From NCBI RefSeq assembly GCF_017798205.1, contig NZ_CP060010.1, positions 868,001-932,000 of the forward strand: DNA of 64,000 nucleotides, given 5' to 3'. The translations under genes and the position numbers were made by a program. Every line of letters starts with the position of its first letter. The stretch's first letter is position 1. The notes under the pieces are model-generated. The model had not been told where the DNA came from. It saw only the letters and a program-made list of their open reading frames with translations, and did no database searches. This document shows positions 8,444 to 16,867 of the stretch, piece by piece. The DNA is from Cognatishimia activa (GTDB lineage Bacteria > Pseudomonadota > Alphaproteobacteria > Rhodobacterales > Rhodobacteraceae).

Positions 8444-9313
8444 ATGAGTGACACCTATACCCCACCCAAAGTCTGGACTTGGGAACAGAACAACGGCGGC
8501 CAATTCGCCAATATCAACCGCCCCATCGCAGGCCCGACCCACGACAAAGAGCTTGAGGTCGGCAAGCACCCCCACCAGCTCTATTCTCTGGCGACACCTA
8601 ATGGTGTGAAAGTCACGGTCCTTTTCGAAGAACTTCTGGCCGCGGGCCACAGCGAAGCCGAATATGACGCCTATCTGATCAATATCGGAGAAGGCGCGCA
8701 GTTCAGCTCGGGTTTTGTCGATGTGAACCCGAACTCGAAAATCCCCGCGCTGATGGATCATTCCACCACACCTCCGACGCGCGTTTTTGAATCCGGCGCG
8801 ATCCTTTTGCATCTGGCCGAGAAGTTTAACGCCTTCCTGCCAAGCGATCCTGCCAAACGTCCCGAGATGATGTCCTGGCTGTTCTGGCAAATGGGCAGCG
8901 CGCCTTATCTGGGCGGAGGCTTTGGCCATTTCTACGCCTATGCGCCTGAAAAATGGGAATACCCAATCAACCGCTTCGCCATGGAAACCAAGCGCCAGCT
9001 CGACGTGCTCGACCGCCATTTGGCCGAGAACACCTATATGACGGGCGACGACTACACGATCGCCGATATCGCGATCTGGTCTTGGTATGGCCAATTGGTC
9101 CTTGGCCGCCTCTATAGCGCCGCTGAATTCCTAGACGTCGCCAGCTATAAATACGTGATGCGTTGGGCCGAAGCCATCGACGCGCGCCCGGCGGTCAAAC
9201 GCGGCCGCATGGTCAACCGCGCTTTTGGCGACGACCTGTCCATGCAACTGCACGAACGCCATGATGCGTCCGACTTTGACACGAAAACGCAAGACAAGCT
9301 GCAAGACAGCTAA
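8444..9313 (+). CDS. yghU: Glutathione S-transferase, YghU type (disulfide-bond oxidoreductase)
   Basis: A 289-residue protein colinear with E. coli YghU, a glutathione transferase with disulfide-bond reductase activity. The N-terminal extension (PPKVWTWEQNNGGQFANINRP) is characteristic. The thioredoxin-like domain follows (LYSLATPNGVKVTVLFEEL, NPNSKIPAL, FESGAILLHLAEKF), then the helical domain with DYTIADIAIWSW. A second, shorter relative lies at 13919-14620. Confidence 0.92.
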   Translation: MSDTYTPPKVWTWEQNNGGQFANINRPIAGPTHDKELEVGKHPHQLYSLATPNGVKVTVLFEELLAAGHSEAEYDAYLINIGEGAQFSSGFVDVNPNSKIPALMDHSTTPPTRVFESGAILLHLAEKFNAFLPSDPAKRPEMMSWLFWQMGSAPYLGGGFGHFYAYAPEKWEYPINRFAMETKRQLDVLDRHLAENTYMTGDDYTIADIAIWSWYGQLVLGRLYSAAEFLDVASYKYVMRWAEAIDARPAVKRGRMVNRAFGDDLSMQLHERHDASDFDTKTQDKLQDS

Positions 9314-9329
9314 GCCTTCATGCCGGAAA

Positions 9330-9403
9330 TACTTTGGGGGGTGAGACCCGTCTCGCAAAAGCTCGAGGTGCCTTTGAGGGTCGAACGGGCGGAGCCCAAA
9401 GTA
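9330..9403. repeat. Foldback intergenic repeat
   Basis: TACTTTGGG (9330-9338) and CCCAAAGTA (9395-9403) are perfect inverted arms enclosing 56 bases, which hold an inner GAGAC/GTCTC hairpin. It lies between the yghU-like gene and the convergent Lrp gene. Possibly a REP-like unit or a folded 3' end; no function is shown. Confidence 0.5.
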
Positions 9404-9410
9404 CAAGCCA

Positions 9411-9430
9411 AGGGGGGGCAACGCCCCCCT
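9411..9430. terminator. GC-rich hairpin between convergent genes
   Basis: GGGGGGC-aac-GCCCCCC forms a very stable hairpin that touches the lrp stop codon. There is no long T tract, so termination would be inefficient or Rho-assisted. Confidence 0.55.
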
Positions 9431-9887
9431 AAACCGGTAAAGCTGTGGTTTTAAACACGGTGCGCAAAGCAAAAGAACTCTGCATCTGTGCCACCCCCGG
9501 CAGGCGCGCCAGATATTGGCGGTGAATACGCGCAAAATCCTCGGTATTTTCAGCCACGACTTTCAACAAATAGTCCGCAGTGCCCGCCATCAGATGACAC
9601 TCCAAAACATCTGGGATCCGTGCGACGGCCTTTTCAAAGGCCTCAAGAACCTCATCCGCCTGCCCCGAAAGCGTGATCTCGACAAACACAGTGGTCGGCA
9701 CCCGCATTTTGCGCGGGTCTAACAGTGCAACGTAATCCTTGATAAACCCGTCGCTCTCCAGCCTCTGAACGCGCCTATGACAGGCCGACGCCGAAAGGTT
9801 TACTTCTTCAGAAAGATCCGCATTCGACATGCGTCCCCGCTTTTGCAGCACCGTCAGGATGCGACGATCCGTTTGATCAAGCTCCAT
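9429..9887 (-). CDS. Lrp/AsnC family regulator, probable regulator of ald
   Basis: A 152-residue Lrp/AsnC protein: N-terminal HTH (LDQTDRRILTVLQKRGRMS, then LSASACHRRVQRLESDGFI) and a C-terminal RAM ligand-binding domain ending FALRTVFKTTALPV. The ATG at 9887 was chosen because AAGGAGG stands just before it; the open frame to 9944 enters the shared promoter. It is divergent from alanine dehydrogenase, and such pairs commonly form an alanine-responsive switch, so it probably activates ald. Confidence 0.9.
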   Translation of the reverse strand: MELDQTDRRILTVLQKRGRMSNADLSEEVNLSASACHRRVQRLESDGFIKDYVALLDPRKMRVPTTVFVEITLSGQADEVLEAFEKAVARIPDVLECHLMAGTADYLLKVVAENTEDFARIHRQYLARLPGVAQMQSSFALRTVFKTTALPV

Positions 9888-9923
9888 ATCTGCGAACCTC
9901 CTTGCAACTTTTAACACAATATT

Positions 9924-9938
9924 CGAAGATTCTTCGAT
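9924..9938. promoter_or_regulatory. Palindrome in the lrp-ald intergenic region
   Basis: TCGAAGA-T-TCTTCGA is a perfect 15-base palindrome within an AT-rich stretch between the two divergent genes. It is a candidate Lrp-family binding site. Confidence 0.55.
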
Positions 9939-9995
9939 ATGCATGTTTTTATTCTGCCTAAAAAAGCAGCACTTTCGCCTTGTTTAGCGGTCAGA

Positions 9996-10016
9996 CTTAG
10001 GAAACGCAAACCTAAG
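9996..10016 (+). promoter_or_regulatory. Leader hairpin overlapping the ald ribosome-binding site
   Basis: CTTAGG (9996-10001) can pair with CCTAAG (10011-10016). The right arm overlaps the AAGGA Shine-Dalgarno (10014-10018) seven bases before the ald ATG, so folding could reduce translation. The stem is only six base pairs. Confidence 0.35.
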
Positions 10017-10025
10017 GACAAGCTC

Positions 10026-11147
10026 ATGAAAATCGGGTGCCCAACAGAGATTAAACCACAGGAATTTCGGGTCGGCATGACGCCGGATGCTGCGCGCGAG
10101 GCGGTCAATCATGGCCACTCGGTTGTCATTCAGAAAGGCGCGGGCGCAGGTGCTGGATTTGCCGATGCAGACTACGAAGCCGCTGGCGCTGCGCTTCTTG
10201 ATACCGCCGAAGAAATCTTTGCCACCGCCGATATGATCGTCAAAGTCAAAGAGCCTCAGGCGGTCGAGCGCAAGATGCTGCGCGAAGGCCAACTTTTGTT
10301 CACTTACCTCCACCTCGCGCCCGATCCAGACCAAACCCGCGATCTCTTGGACAGCGGCTGCACGGCCATCGCCTATGAGACCGTGACGGACGCAAACGGA
10401 GGCCTCCCTCTCCTTGCACCCATGTCCGAGGTCGCGGGTCGTTTGGCACCGCAAGTCGGCGCATGGACCCTGCAGAAGGCCAATGGCGGGCGCGGCGTTC
10501 TGATGGGCGGCGTGCCGGGCGTTGCCCCGGCCAAGGTCGTCGTCATCGGCGGCGGAGTCGTCGGCACCCACGCCGCGCGTATCGCTGCTGGAATGGGCGC
10601 AGATGTCACCGTTCTAGACCGCAGCCTCAATCGTTTGAAGTATCTCGATGACGTCTTCGGCAATGTCTTCAAGAACCAATATTCCACTGCAGGCGCGACC
10701 GCAGAATTGGTCAATACCGCCGACATGGTAATCGGAGCGGTTCTAATCCCAGGCGCCGCAGCACCAAAACTTGTCTCACGCGCGCAGTTGTCTGACATGA
10801 AACCGGGTGCGGCATTGGTGGATGTCGCCATCGATCAGGGCGGCTGTTTCGAGACCTCGCGCGCCACCACACATGCCGATCCAGTCTATGAAGTCGACGG
10901 CATCATGCACTACTGCGTGGCAAATATGCCGGGCGCTGTTGCACGCACGTCAACGCAAGCTTTGGGCAACGCAACATTGCCGTTCTTGCTGAACCTGGCG
11001 GATAAGGGTTGGAAGCAAGCCTGTGACGACGATCCGCATTTGCTGAACGGCCTCAATGTCCACGCCGGAAAGCTGACCTATTTTGCGGTTGGCAAAGCGC
11101 TTGGGATCGACGTGCTGTCACCCCAACTGGCGCTTAAAGCAGCCTAA
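10026..11147 (+). CDS. ald: Alanine dehydrogenase
   Basis: A 373-residue L-alanine dehydrogenase interconverting alanine with pyruvate and ammonium using NAD. Seen are the substrate domain start (MKIGCPTEIKPQEFRVGMTP), the HLAPD loop, the NAD-binding region (KVVVIGGGVVGTHAARIAAGM) and the C-terminal GLNVHAGKLTYFAVGKALG. The start at 10026 follows AAGGA; an in-frame ATG at 9939 would add 29 residues unlike the family. It overlaps the convergent LysR gene by four bases (11144-11147). Confidence 0.96.
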   Translation: MKIGCPTEIKPQEFRVGMTPDAAREAVNHGHSVVIQKGAGAGAGFADADYEAAGAALLDTAEEIFATADMIVKVKEPQAVERKMLREGQLLFTYLHLAPDPDQTRDLLDSGCTAIAYETVTDANGGLPLLAPMSEVAGRLAPQVGAWTLQKANGGRGVLMGGVPGVAPAKVVVIGGGVVGTHAARIAAGMGADVTVLDRSLNRLKYLDDVFGNVFKNQYSTAGATAELVNTADMVIGAVLIPGAAAPKLVSRAQLSDMKPGAALVDVAIDQGGCFETSRATTHADPVYEVDGIMHYCVANMPGAVARTSTQALGNATLPFLLNLADKGWKQACDDDPHLLNGLNVHAGKLTYFAVGKALGIDVLSPQLALKAA

Positions 11148-12019
11148 GGCGCGGTTCCTTCAAACACCGGCCGCAGCTTGCCCAAGCGAGCTGCGGTGAA
11201 ATCCATGAATGTCCTGATCCGCGGCACATGACGCAGATCCGCATGGGTTAAAAGCCAGAGCGGTAAATAGTCAAACCGAGGCATCCCCGGCACACGAACT
11301 AAGGCCGGATCCGTATCCCCCAGAAAACAAGCCATCCGCGTCGCTCCGATCCCGGCCCGCACGGCCCCGATCGCTGCAGCCATATCGTCCACCGTCAACC
11401 GCACCCTCAAATTCGGGCGCACTGCTTTGATCTCGGCCGGAGGGCCCGGCCAGTGGGCAAACTTGACCCAATCCAGGGGGGCTTCTCCCCCCGTATCTCG
11501 GGCAATCAACTCGGGCGTCGCATAGACTGCGCCTTTCTGATCGATGAACCTACGCCCAACCAAAGTCTCGGGCGGGTCCTTGGAAAACCGGATCGCAACA
11601 TCCGCCTCACGTTGCGCGAGGTTCAACGTGTCGTTGGTCGCGACCAACTCCAGATCCACCTCGGGATAGGCCTCGGTGAACTCGGCCAAAATGCCGCCCA
11701 GCACGCGCTGGATAAACAACTGCGGAGCCGTCACGCGCAACCGTCCTTTGATCCGGTCATCCCGAGCTGCGATTTTCAGATCCAGTTCCGAGTCGAGCCG
11801 CTCCATGGCCTCGGCTGTTCTCACGGCTTCTCGGCCGGCCTCGGTTGGCACATAGCCGCTGGGCAAACGATCAAACAGCCTTTCGCCCAACGCCTCTTCG
11901 GCCGCAGTGATCCGCCGCGCGACAGTGGCGTGGTTTACCCCCAAAACCCGCGCAGCCCCGCTGGTTCCGCCATTTCGCGCGGTCTCCAGAACAAAGCGAA
12001 GGTCATTCCAATCCAACAT
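11144..12019 (-). CDS. LysR family transcriptional regulator
   Basis: A 291-residue LysR protein. The N-terminal winged HTH reads LDWNDLRFVLETARNGGTSGAARVLGVNHATVARRI in outline, followed by the periplasmic-binding-like effector domain (RLRVTAPQLFIQRVLGGIL onward). The first ATG that fits the family is at 12019; the upstream ATG at 12040 lies inside a palindrome. It is divergent from the DUF1330 gene, its likely target. Confidence 0.88.
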   Translation of the reverse strand: MLDWNDLRFVLETARNGGTSGAARVLGVNHATVARRITAAEEALGERLFDRLPSGYVPTEAGREAVRTAEAMERLDSELDLKIAARDDRIKGRLRVTAPQLFIQRVLGGILAEFTEAYPEVDLELVATNDTLNLAQREADVAIRFSKDPPETLVGRRFIDQKGAVYATPELIARDTGGEAPLDWVKFAHWPGPPAEIKAVRPNLRVRLTVDDMAAAIGAVRAGIGATRMACFLGDTDPALVRVPGMPRFDYLPLWLLTHADLRHVPRIRTFMDFTAARLGKLRPVFEGTAP

Positions 12020-12029
12020 GGCCTGATAA

Positions 12030-12043
12030 TATATGCGCATATA
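12030..12043. promoter_or_regulatory. Palindromic site in front of the lysR gene
   Basis: TATATGCGCATATA is a perfect 14-base palindrome, and a second TGCGCAT half follows at 12045. It lies 11 bases upstream of the chosen lysR start in the divergent region, a natural place for autoregulation. Confidence 0.5.
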
Positions 12044-12119
12044 ATGCGCATCAATGATCGTTTTTGATCACCCCTTGGCGCGCTATGTCTCAACCAGTTC
12101 AAAACACAGGATCCACGCT

Positions 12120-12401
12120 ATGACTGCCCACGCCATCGTTACACTTTCAATCAAAGACCCAGACACTCTCGCCGCCTATCGCGAAAAAGCAGGCGCGGCT
12201 TTGGCGAAATACAAAGCCGAACCACTGGCGGTGTCTCAAGAGGCTCAGATCATCGAAGGCGACGCATCGGCCCCGGATGTGACTGTGATCCTAACCTTCC
12301 CCGACCGCGATCACGCGCTTGGCTGGATCAATGACCCGGAACTCGCAAGCACCCACGCGTTGCGCCAAGGCGCAGGCACATCCAACATTATTCTGATGTA
12401 A
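12120..12401 (+). CDS. DUF1330 family protein
   Basis: A 93-residue ferredoxin-like alpha-beta barrel protein. The family pattern AYREKAGAALAKY, then VTVILTFPDRDHALGWINDPE and a C-terminal ILM strand are present. No enzymatic role is established for DUF1330. The ATG at 12120 is preceded by ACAGGATC. It is divergent from the LysR gene, a common arrangement for a single regulated target. Confidence 0.82.
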   Translation: MTAHAIVTLSIKDPDTLAAYREKAGAALAKYKAEPLAVSQEAQIIEGDASAPDVTVILTFPDRDHALGWINDPELASTHALRQGAGTSNIILM

Positions 12402-12425
12402 AAAAAGGGGCCCGTGAGGCCCCTT
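12399..12425 (-). terminator. Intrinsic terminator of mscS
   Basis: AAGGGGCC-cgtga-GGCCCCTT (12405-12425). On the minus strand the hairpin is followed by a run of T directly after the mscS stop; it also closes the DUF1330 gene from the other side. Confidence 0.85.
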
Positions 12426-12429
12426 CCAA

Positions 12430-13242
12430 TTATCCTTCGCGGCGGATCTGCACCACATGCGGGTATGGTATCGAGATCCCTTCGGCGTCAAAGGCTTCTT
12501 TCATCGCCTTGGTCAGCTCGAACTTCGCGTTCCAATAGTCATCCGCCGAACACCACAGCCGCGCTGTGATATCCACGGAACTCGCACCGAGGTCCGTGAC
12601 CTTCACCCAAGGCTCAGGGCTTTTCAGAATGCGCCCGTCTTCCTCGGCAACGCGCAGAATGATCGCCATCGCCTTGTCAGCATCGTCATTGTAGTCGATG
12701 CCAAACAGCAGATCGATCCGGCGGGTCGTGTGATGGGAATAGTTGGTAATGACAGAGCCCCAGGCCTGACCATTGGGCACGATGATCTGCACATTGTCTG
12801 GCGTCGCCAGCTCGGTGACGAAAAGATTGATGTCCTTCACGGTCCCCGCAGTTCCACCGACCTCGACATATTGGCCGATCTTATACGGACGGAAGATGAT
12901 CAACATGAACCCAGCGGCCAGATCGTTTAGCGTGCCTTGCAGTGCCAAACCAATGGCCAAAGTCGCGGCCCCCATGATGGCCACAAGGCTCGTCGCCTGA
13001 ATACCAAACAGCCCCATGATCGCGATGCCTGTGATCAACAAAATGATCCAGCGTGCCATCGACGCTGCAAAGCTGCCGATGGTGTCATCAAGCGTCTCGC
13101 TCGCAAAAACGCGACGTCGGATCATGCGCGCCACGAGGCCGGCAATTGTCCAGCCAATTATCAATACGATCAGGGCCGTAATCGTATCGGTTACGATGTT
13201 GGAATACTGCCCCACGAAAGCCATCACGCTGTCCCAAGTCAC
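12430..13242 (-). CDS. Small-conductance mechanosensitive channel, MscS family
   Basis: A 270-residue MscS-family channel that vents solutes on hypo-osmotic shock. Two N-terminal membrane helices (ITALIVLIIGWTIAGLVARM; WIILLITGIAIMGLFG) precede the pore-lining TM3 with its Gly/Ala pattern (GAATLAIGLALQGTLNDLAAG) and the beta domain (YVEVGGTAGTVKDI, VPNGQAWGSVITNYS). The GTG at 13242 was chosen since GGGAGA lies at suitable distance; a TTG at 13257 is the alternative. MscL lies just upstream on the same strand. Confidence 0.93.
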   Translation of the reverse strand: MTWDSVMAFVGQYSNIVTDTITALIVLIIGWTIAGLVARMIRRRVFASETLDDTIGSFAASMARWIILLITGIAIMGLFGIQATSLVAIMGAATLAIGLALQGTLNDLAAGFMLIIFRPYKIGQYVEVGGTAGTVKDINLFVTELATPDNVQIIVPNGQAWGSVITNYSHHTTRRIDLLFGIDYNDDADKAMAIILRVAEEDGRILKSPEPWVKVTDLGASSVDITARLWCSADDYWNAKFELTKAMKEAFDAEGISIPYPHVVQIRREG

Positions 13243-13262
13243 GATATTGTCTCCCAATATTT

Positions 13263-13287
13263 AAGGGCCGGAAACCCCGGCCCTTTT
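13263..13287 (-). terminator. Hairpin between mscL and mscS
   Basis: GGGCCGG-aaa-CCCCGGCCC forms a stable stem downstream of mscL. Read on the minus strand only two T follow, then AAATATT, so it may attenuate rather than end transcription into mscS. Confidence 0.65.
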
Positions 13288-13337
13288 GCTGTGCCTGCCA
13301 TACTGCAGCACATTTTCGATGAAAAGGCGACAAGCCC

Positions 13338-13772
13338 TTACTTTTTCAGCGAGTCCCGAATTTCCATCAGGATATCCAGCTCGGTTGGTCCCGCTGGAGC
13401 CTCCTCGACGGGCGCTTCCTCTTCCTTCTTGGAGGCCGCGTCTTTGACCTTGTTCACATAGCGCACAAGCATGAAGACTACGAAAGCAATGATCAGGAAG
13501 TTGATCACCGCCATAATAAACGCCCCATGCGCAAAGACCGCAGCCCCTGCTTCGCGGGCGGCCTCAAGGCTCGCGCCAGCGGCCACTTCGCCGGAGAGCA
13601 CGATGTAAGAGTTCGTGAAATCAACACCGCCCAAGAACAGGCCAATAATCGGATTGATCAAATCGCCGACCATGGATTTCACAATGGCCGTAAAAGCCGC
13701 GCCAATGATGATCCCAACGGCCATGTCCATGACATTGCCTTTGGCAATAAAGTCTCTGAATTCCTGCAACAT
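13338..13772 (-). CDS. mscL: Large-conductance mechanosensitive channel
   Basis: A 144-residue MscL. The amphipathic N-terminus and TM1 ([26 protein letters not shown]), the TM2 region ([21 protein letters not shown]) and the charged C-terminal bundle are all present. The periplasmic loop is long and alanine-rich. It opens at near-lytic membrane tension. It precedes mscS, so both osmotic valves lie together. Confidence 0.97.
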   Translation of the reverse strand: MLQEFRDFIAKGNVMDMAVGIIIGAAFTAIVKSMVGDLINPIIGLFLGGVDFTNSYIVLSGEVAAGASLEAAREAGAAVFAHGAFIMAVINFLIIAFVVFMLVRYVNKVKDAASKKEEEAPVEEAPAGPTELDILMEIRDSLKK

Positions 13773-13918
13773 GAACTGTCCCCTCTGCTGCTATTTCTTA
13801 AGTTATACACAGACGACTTGCGTCTATGCACAACACCCTGCCCAAATACGCACCGTTTTTCATCTAAAATTATGGGAAAAACTGCCTATCTTCCCCGTAA
13901 TCAACCTAGGAGATAAAC

Positions 13919-14620
13919 GTGTCCGACCTTTCTCAATTTAAAATTACCGAAAAATGGACTCCTAAGGACCCAAGCGTCCTGCAGCTGTTTTCATTCCCAA
14001 CCCCCAACGGCGTGAAAATTTCCATTGCGCTGGAAGAGATGGGTCTGGCCTATGAGCCACACTTGGTGACCCTGTCCGATGCAGACGTCAAAAGTCCCGA
14101 GTTTCTGTCGCTGAACCCCAACAACAAAATCCCCGCGATCATTGATCCAAACGGCCCGGACGGCGCACCAGTTGGCCTTTTCGAAAGCGGAGCCATCTTG
14201 ATTTATCTGGCTGAGAAAACTGGCAAGCTGATTGGCAATACCCCTTCCGAGAAAGCCAAGATCATCCAGTGGCTCATGTTCCAAATGGGCGGATTGGGTC
14301 CGATGTTCGGCCAAATGGGTTTCTTCGTGAAATTCGCAGGCTCTGAAATCGAAGACCCGCGCCCACGCGAGCGCTATGTCAGCGAAGCTAAGCGTCTGCT
14401 CGCGGTTTTGGAAAAAGAACTCGCGGACAAAGACTGGATTGCCGGTGAATATTCCATCGCCGACATCGCCATCGCGCCATGGCTTGCTGCGCTGGACTTT
14501 TATCAAGCCAAAGACCTGGTCGGCTGGGATGAACTGCCAAATGTAAACGCCTATCTGGAGCGTTTCCTGGCACGCCCTGCTGTTCAAAAGGGTCGCACGA
14601 TCCCGAACCCTCAGGGCTAA
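13919..14620 (+). CDS. Glutathione S-transferase family protein (YfcG/Ure2-like)
   Basis: A 233-residue GST. The thioredoxin-like domain shows LFSFPTPNGVKISIALEEMG, NPNNKIPAI and FESGAILIYLAEKTGKL; the helical domain holds YSIADIAIAPWLA and ARPAVQKG. The pattern TPNGxKxxxxLEE is shared with the YghU-like gene at 8444, so both belong to the nu/YfcG-type group that reduces disulfides. The start is GTG, preceded by AGGAG at good spacing. Confidence 0.9.
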   Translation: MSDLSQFKITEKWTPKDPSVLQLFSFPTPNGVKISIALEEMGLAYEPHLVTLSDADVKSPEFLSLNPNNKIPAIIDPNGPDGAPVGLFESGAILIYLAEKTGKLIGNTPSEKAKIIQWLMFQMGGLGPMFGQMGFFVKFAGSEIEDPRPRERYVSEAKRLLAVLEKELADKDWIAGEYSIADIAIAPWLAALDFYQAKDLVGWDELPNVNAYLERFLARPAVQKGRTIPNPQG

Positions 14621-14627
14621 AATCAAA

Positions 14628-14660
14628 GCGCCTGCCTTCAATGTGAGGCAGGCGCGTTTT
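14628..14660 (+). terminator. Intrinsic terminator after the GST gene
   Basis: GCGCCTGCCT (14628-14637) pairs with AGGCAGGCGC (14646-14655), followed by GTTTT. Confidence 0.85.
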
Positions 14661-14682
14661 CATCTTGCAAAAATATTCAAAA
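14656..14682. repeat. Rhodobacteraceae-type intergenic motif
   Basis: The stretch TTTTCATCTTGCAAAAATATTC resembles the short sequence often found after genes in this family, in which a CTTGCAAAAATA core is joined to a GC-rich hairpin. A related copy lies at 33957-33988. Function unknown. Confidence 0.4.
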
Positions 14683-14706
14683 CTGGGCTTTCAGCACGGA
14701 ACTCGC

Positions 14707-15156
14707 TTAGGCAGGAAGAGCACCAGTCAATACATATCTGAGCATCTGAACCACCTGGGTGGGCTCCTCTGCCACGGCCAAAGCCGCCGCATCCACTTCT
14801 TTCAGCGCGTGCTGATGATCCGGGCCGTGAAGAACGATCAGCGACTTACCCAGCGCCGCCGCGTAGCCTGCATCAAAAGCAGCGTTCCACTGTTTGTACT
14901 TGTCGCCAAAGCGCACGACGACGACATCTGCGTCCTCGATGCCTTTGCGGGTGCGGATCGCGTTCAGCTTGGCCCCTTTGTTGTCGTGCCAGAATTTTTG
15001 ATCCTCAGCGCCCAAGATGCGAACGCCACAGTCATCGCTGGCCGCATGGTCTGTCACGGGACTGTTGAAGCTGACATCCAGACCCGCTGCGCCTTCAATG
15101 ATCTGCTCGCGCCAATCGGTGTGGATCTCTCCTGACAGATAAACGTTCAATCCCAT
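14707..15156 (-). CDS. YtoQ family protein
   Basis: A 149-residue YtoQ-family protein. The start GLNVYLSGEIHTDWREQI is characteristic, as is the core GIEDADVVVVRFGDKYKQWNAAFDAGYAAALGK. The fold is related to nucleoside 2-deoxyribosyltransferases, but no activity is known to me. The ATG at 15156 begins the conserved region and follows GGAGAG; frames to 15225 would add an unrelated leader. Confidence 0.87.
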   Translation of the reverse strand: MGLNVYLSGEIHTDWREQIIEGAAGLDVSFNSPVTDHAASDDCGVRILGAEDQKFWHDNKGAKLNAIRTRKGIEDADVVVVRFGDKYKQWNAAFDAGYAAALGKSLIVLHGPDHQHALKEVDAAALAVAEEPTQVVQMLRYVLTGALPA

Positions 15157-15224
15157 GTGCTCTCTCCGCATTTCCTGCGCCGCACTATGCGCGGCCATTA
15201 GGAAATGTCCACCGTTCCGGCGCA

Positions 15225-15863
15225 CTAGGTCTTTCGAGCCACAGTATAAAGCCGCTCTTGGCCTACGGGGAAATGCCCGCTTTCAACGATTTCAAATCCG
15301 GCGTCTGCAAAAGCCGCCTCAAACGCCGCGCGTGTGTGGAACGCCACAAAGGGGGCTTTGCCAAAAAACTGCATAATGGGCAGCGCGAGTTTCATCACGC
15401 GATATTCCAAATGCAGTCCAGACATGGGTTTCACAAAGGTTTTGGACACCAGAACACCGCCAGGCTTCAGCACGGCGTGCGCACGCGCCAGAACCGAAGG
15501 CAAATCTTCGACCAGATGCAGGATGTTATGCGCAAGCACCACATCAAAGGGGCCCTCAGGCATGTCTTCGGCACTGCGGACCTCAAAAGAAATGTTGCCA
15601 ACGCCGTCATTCCAAGCCCGCTCGCGGCCCACTTCAAGCATCTTTTCGGACAGGTCAGTAGCAGTGATATGAGCACACTCCCCTGCTAGCAACAAGGCCG
15701 TAGACCCGGTTCCCGCCCCAATCTCAAGCACAGCGTGATCGGCGCGCAGATAGCCGCGCGTCTTGTTCAGCGTTATCTCATAGGACTCCATATCCTTGAT
15801 CGGATCGCGCGCGTATTTCGGCGCGATCTTGTTCCAGAACTGGGCTTTATCTGCCATTGCCAT
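15225..15863 (-). CDS. Class I SAM-dependent methyltransferase
   Basis: A 212-residue methyltransferase. Motif I is HAVLEIGAGTGSTALLLAG (about residues 44-62), followed by an acidic loop (ITATDLSEKML), motif II/III (FDVVLAHNILHLV, LKPGGVLVSKTF) and a variable C-terminal substrate region. The target is unknown. Divergent from a LysR gene, which may control it. Confidence 0.88.
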   Translation of the reverse strand: MAMADKAQFWNKIAPKYARDPIKDMESYEITLNKTRGYLRADHAVLEIGAGTGSTALLLAGECAHITATDLSEKMLEVGRERAWNDGVGNISFEVRSAEDMPEGPFDVVLAHNILHLVEDLPSVLARAHAVLKPGGVLVSKTFVKPMSGLHLEYRVMKLALPIMQFFGKAPFVAFHTRAAFEAAFADAGFEIVESGHFPVGQERLYTVARKT

Positions 15864-15961
15864 ATCTCGTCACTCTCTAAAAACTCGTCTTGATCTGGAA
15901 AATACACGCAACGACTGCGAATAGAATTGCCCAATTTCGCAAGAAATATATACATAAACGC

Positions 15962-16867
15962 ATGAGCAACGCGCCCAAAACCCCCGACTGGAACCACATC
16001 CGCGCCTTTCTGGCGACCGCGGAAACGGGCTCGCTGTCCGCCGCCGCGCGACAGCTTGGCCTCACGCAGCCGACGCTCAGCCGCCAGGTCGCTGCCCTTG
16101 AAGAGGATCTCGGCATTCTCTTGTTTGAACGCGTCGGGCGCACCTTGGAGCTGACCTCTGCAGGCGTCGAGCTGCTGGATCACACCAAACAAATGGGAGA
16201 GGCTGCAAACCTCTTTGCGCTGACGGCTTCTGGCCAGTCCCAATCCATTGAGGGCGAGGTCAGGATTACGGCCTCTGACATGATGTCCGCCTATATCCTG
16301 CCCCAGTTCCTGCGCGAGTTAGAAGACACCGCGCCCAACCTGAAAATCGATGTGATTGCGGCCAATGACATCCGCGACCTCTTGCGCCGCGAGGCTGATA
16401 TCGCCATCCGCCATGTCCGTCCCGAGCAGCCTGACCTCATCGCCAAGCTGGTCGTCGAGGCTAATGCCTCGCTCTATGGCGCGGACAGTTATTTGCAAAG
16501 ATACGGCACACCGACGACGCGCGAAGACCTCAAGGACCACAGATTCATTTCCTATGGCGATACGGCTGTCATGCTGCAGTATCTGAAAGATCTCGACATT
16601 CATATCACCGATGACAATTTTCACATCGGATCGGAAAACGGGTTGGTCGCATGGCAATATGCGCTCGAGGGCTTTGGCCTGAGCATCATGGATGATCTTG
16701 TTGCACGGAGATTGCCTTTCATGCGGCGTCTGGTGACGCAAGAGGAGCTGCTGAAATATCCGGTATGGTTGGCCACACACCAAGAGCTCCACACCAGTCG
16801 CCGCATCCGGTTGGTGTTTGATATGCTATCGGACTATCTGAAACGAACGTATCGGGGGAACCCATGA
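15962..16867 (+). CDS. LysR family transcriptional regulator
   Basis: A 301-residue LysR regulator: N-terminal HTH (WNHIRAFLATAETGSLSAAARQLGLTQPTLSRQV in outline) and effector domain from about residue 95 (GEVRITASDMMSAYILPQFL). The ATG at 15962 opens the family-like part; the frame continues upstream to 15890 but into the divergent promoter. Its stop overlaps the GNAT start by four bases, so the two are translationally coupled. Confidence 0.9.
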   Translation: MSNAPKTPDWNHIRAFLATAETGSLSAAARQLGLTQPTLSRQVAALEEDLGILLFERVGRTLELTSAGVELLDHTKQMGEAANLFALTASGQSQSIEGEVRITASDMMSAYILPQFLRELEDTAPNLKIDVIAANDIRDLLRREADIAIRHVRPEQPDLIAKLVVEANASLYGADSYLQRYGTPTTREDLKDHRFISYGDTAVMLQYLKDLDIHITDDNFHIGSENGLVAWQYALEGFGLSIMDDLVARRLPFMRRLVTQEELLKYPVWLATHQELHTSRRIRLVFDMLSDYLKRTYRGNP

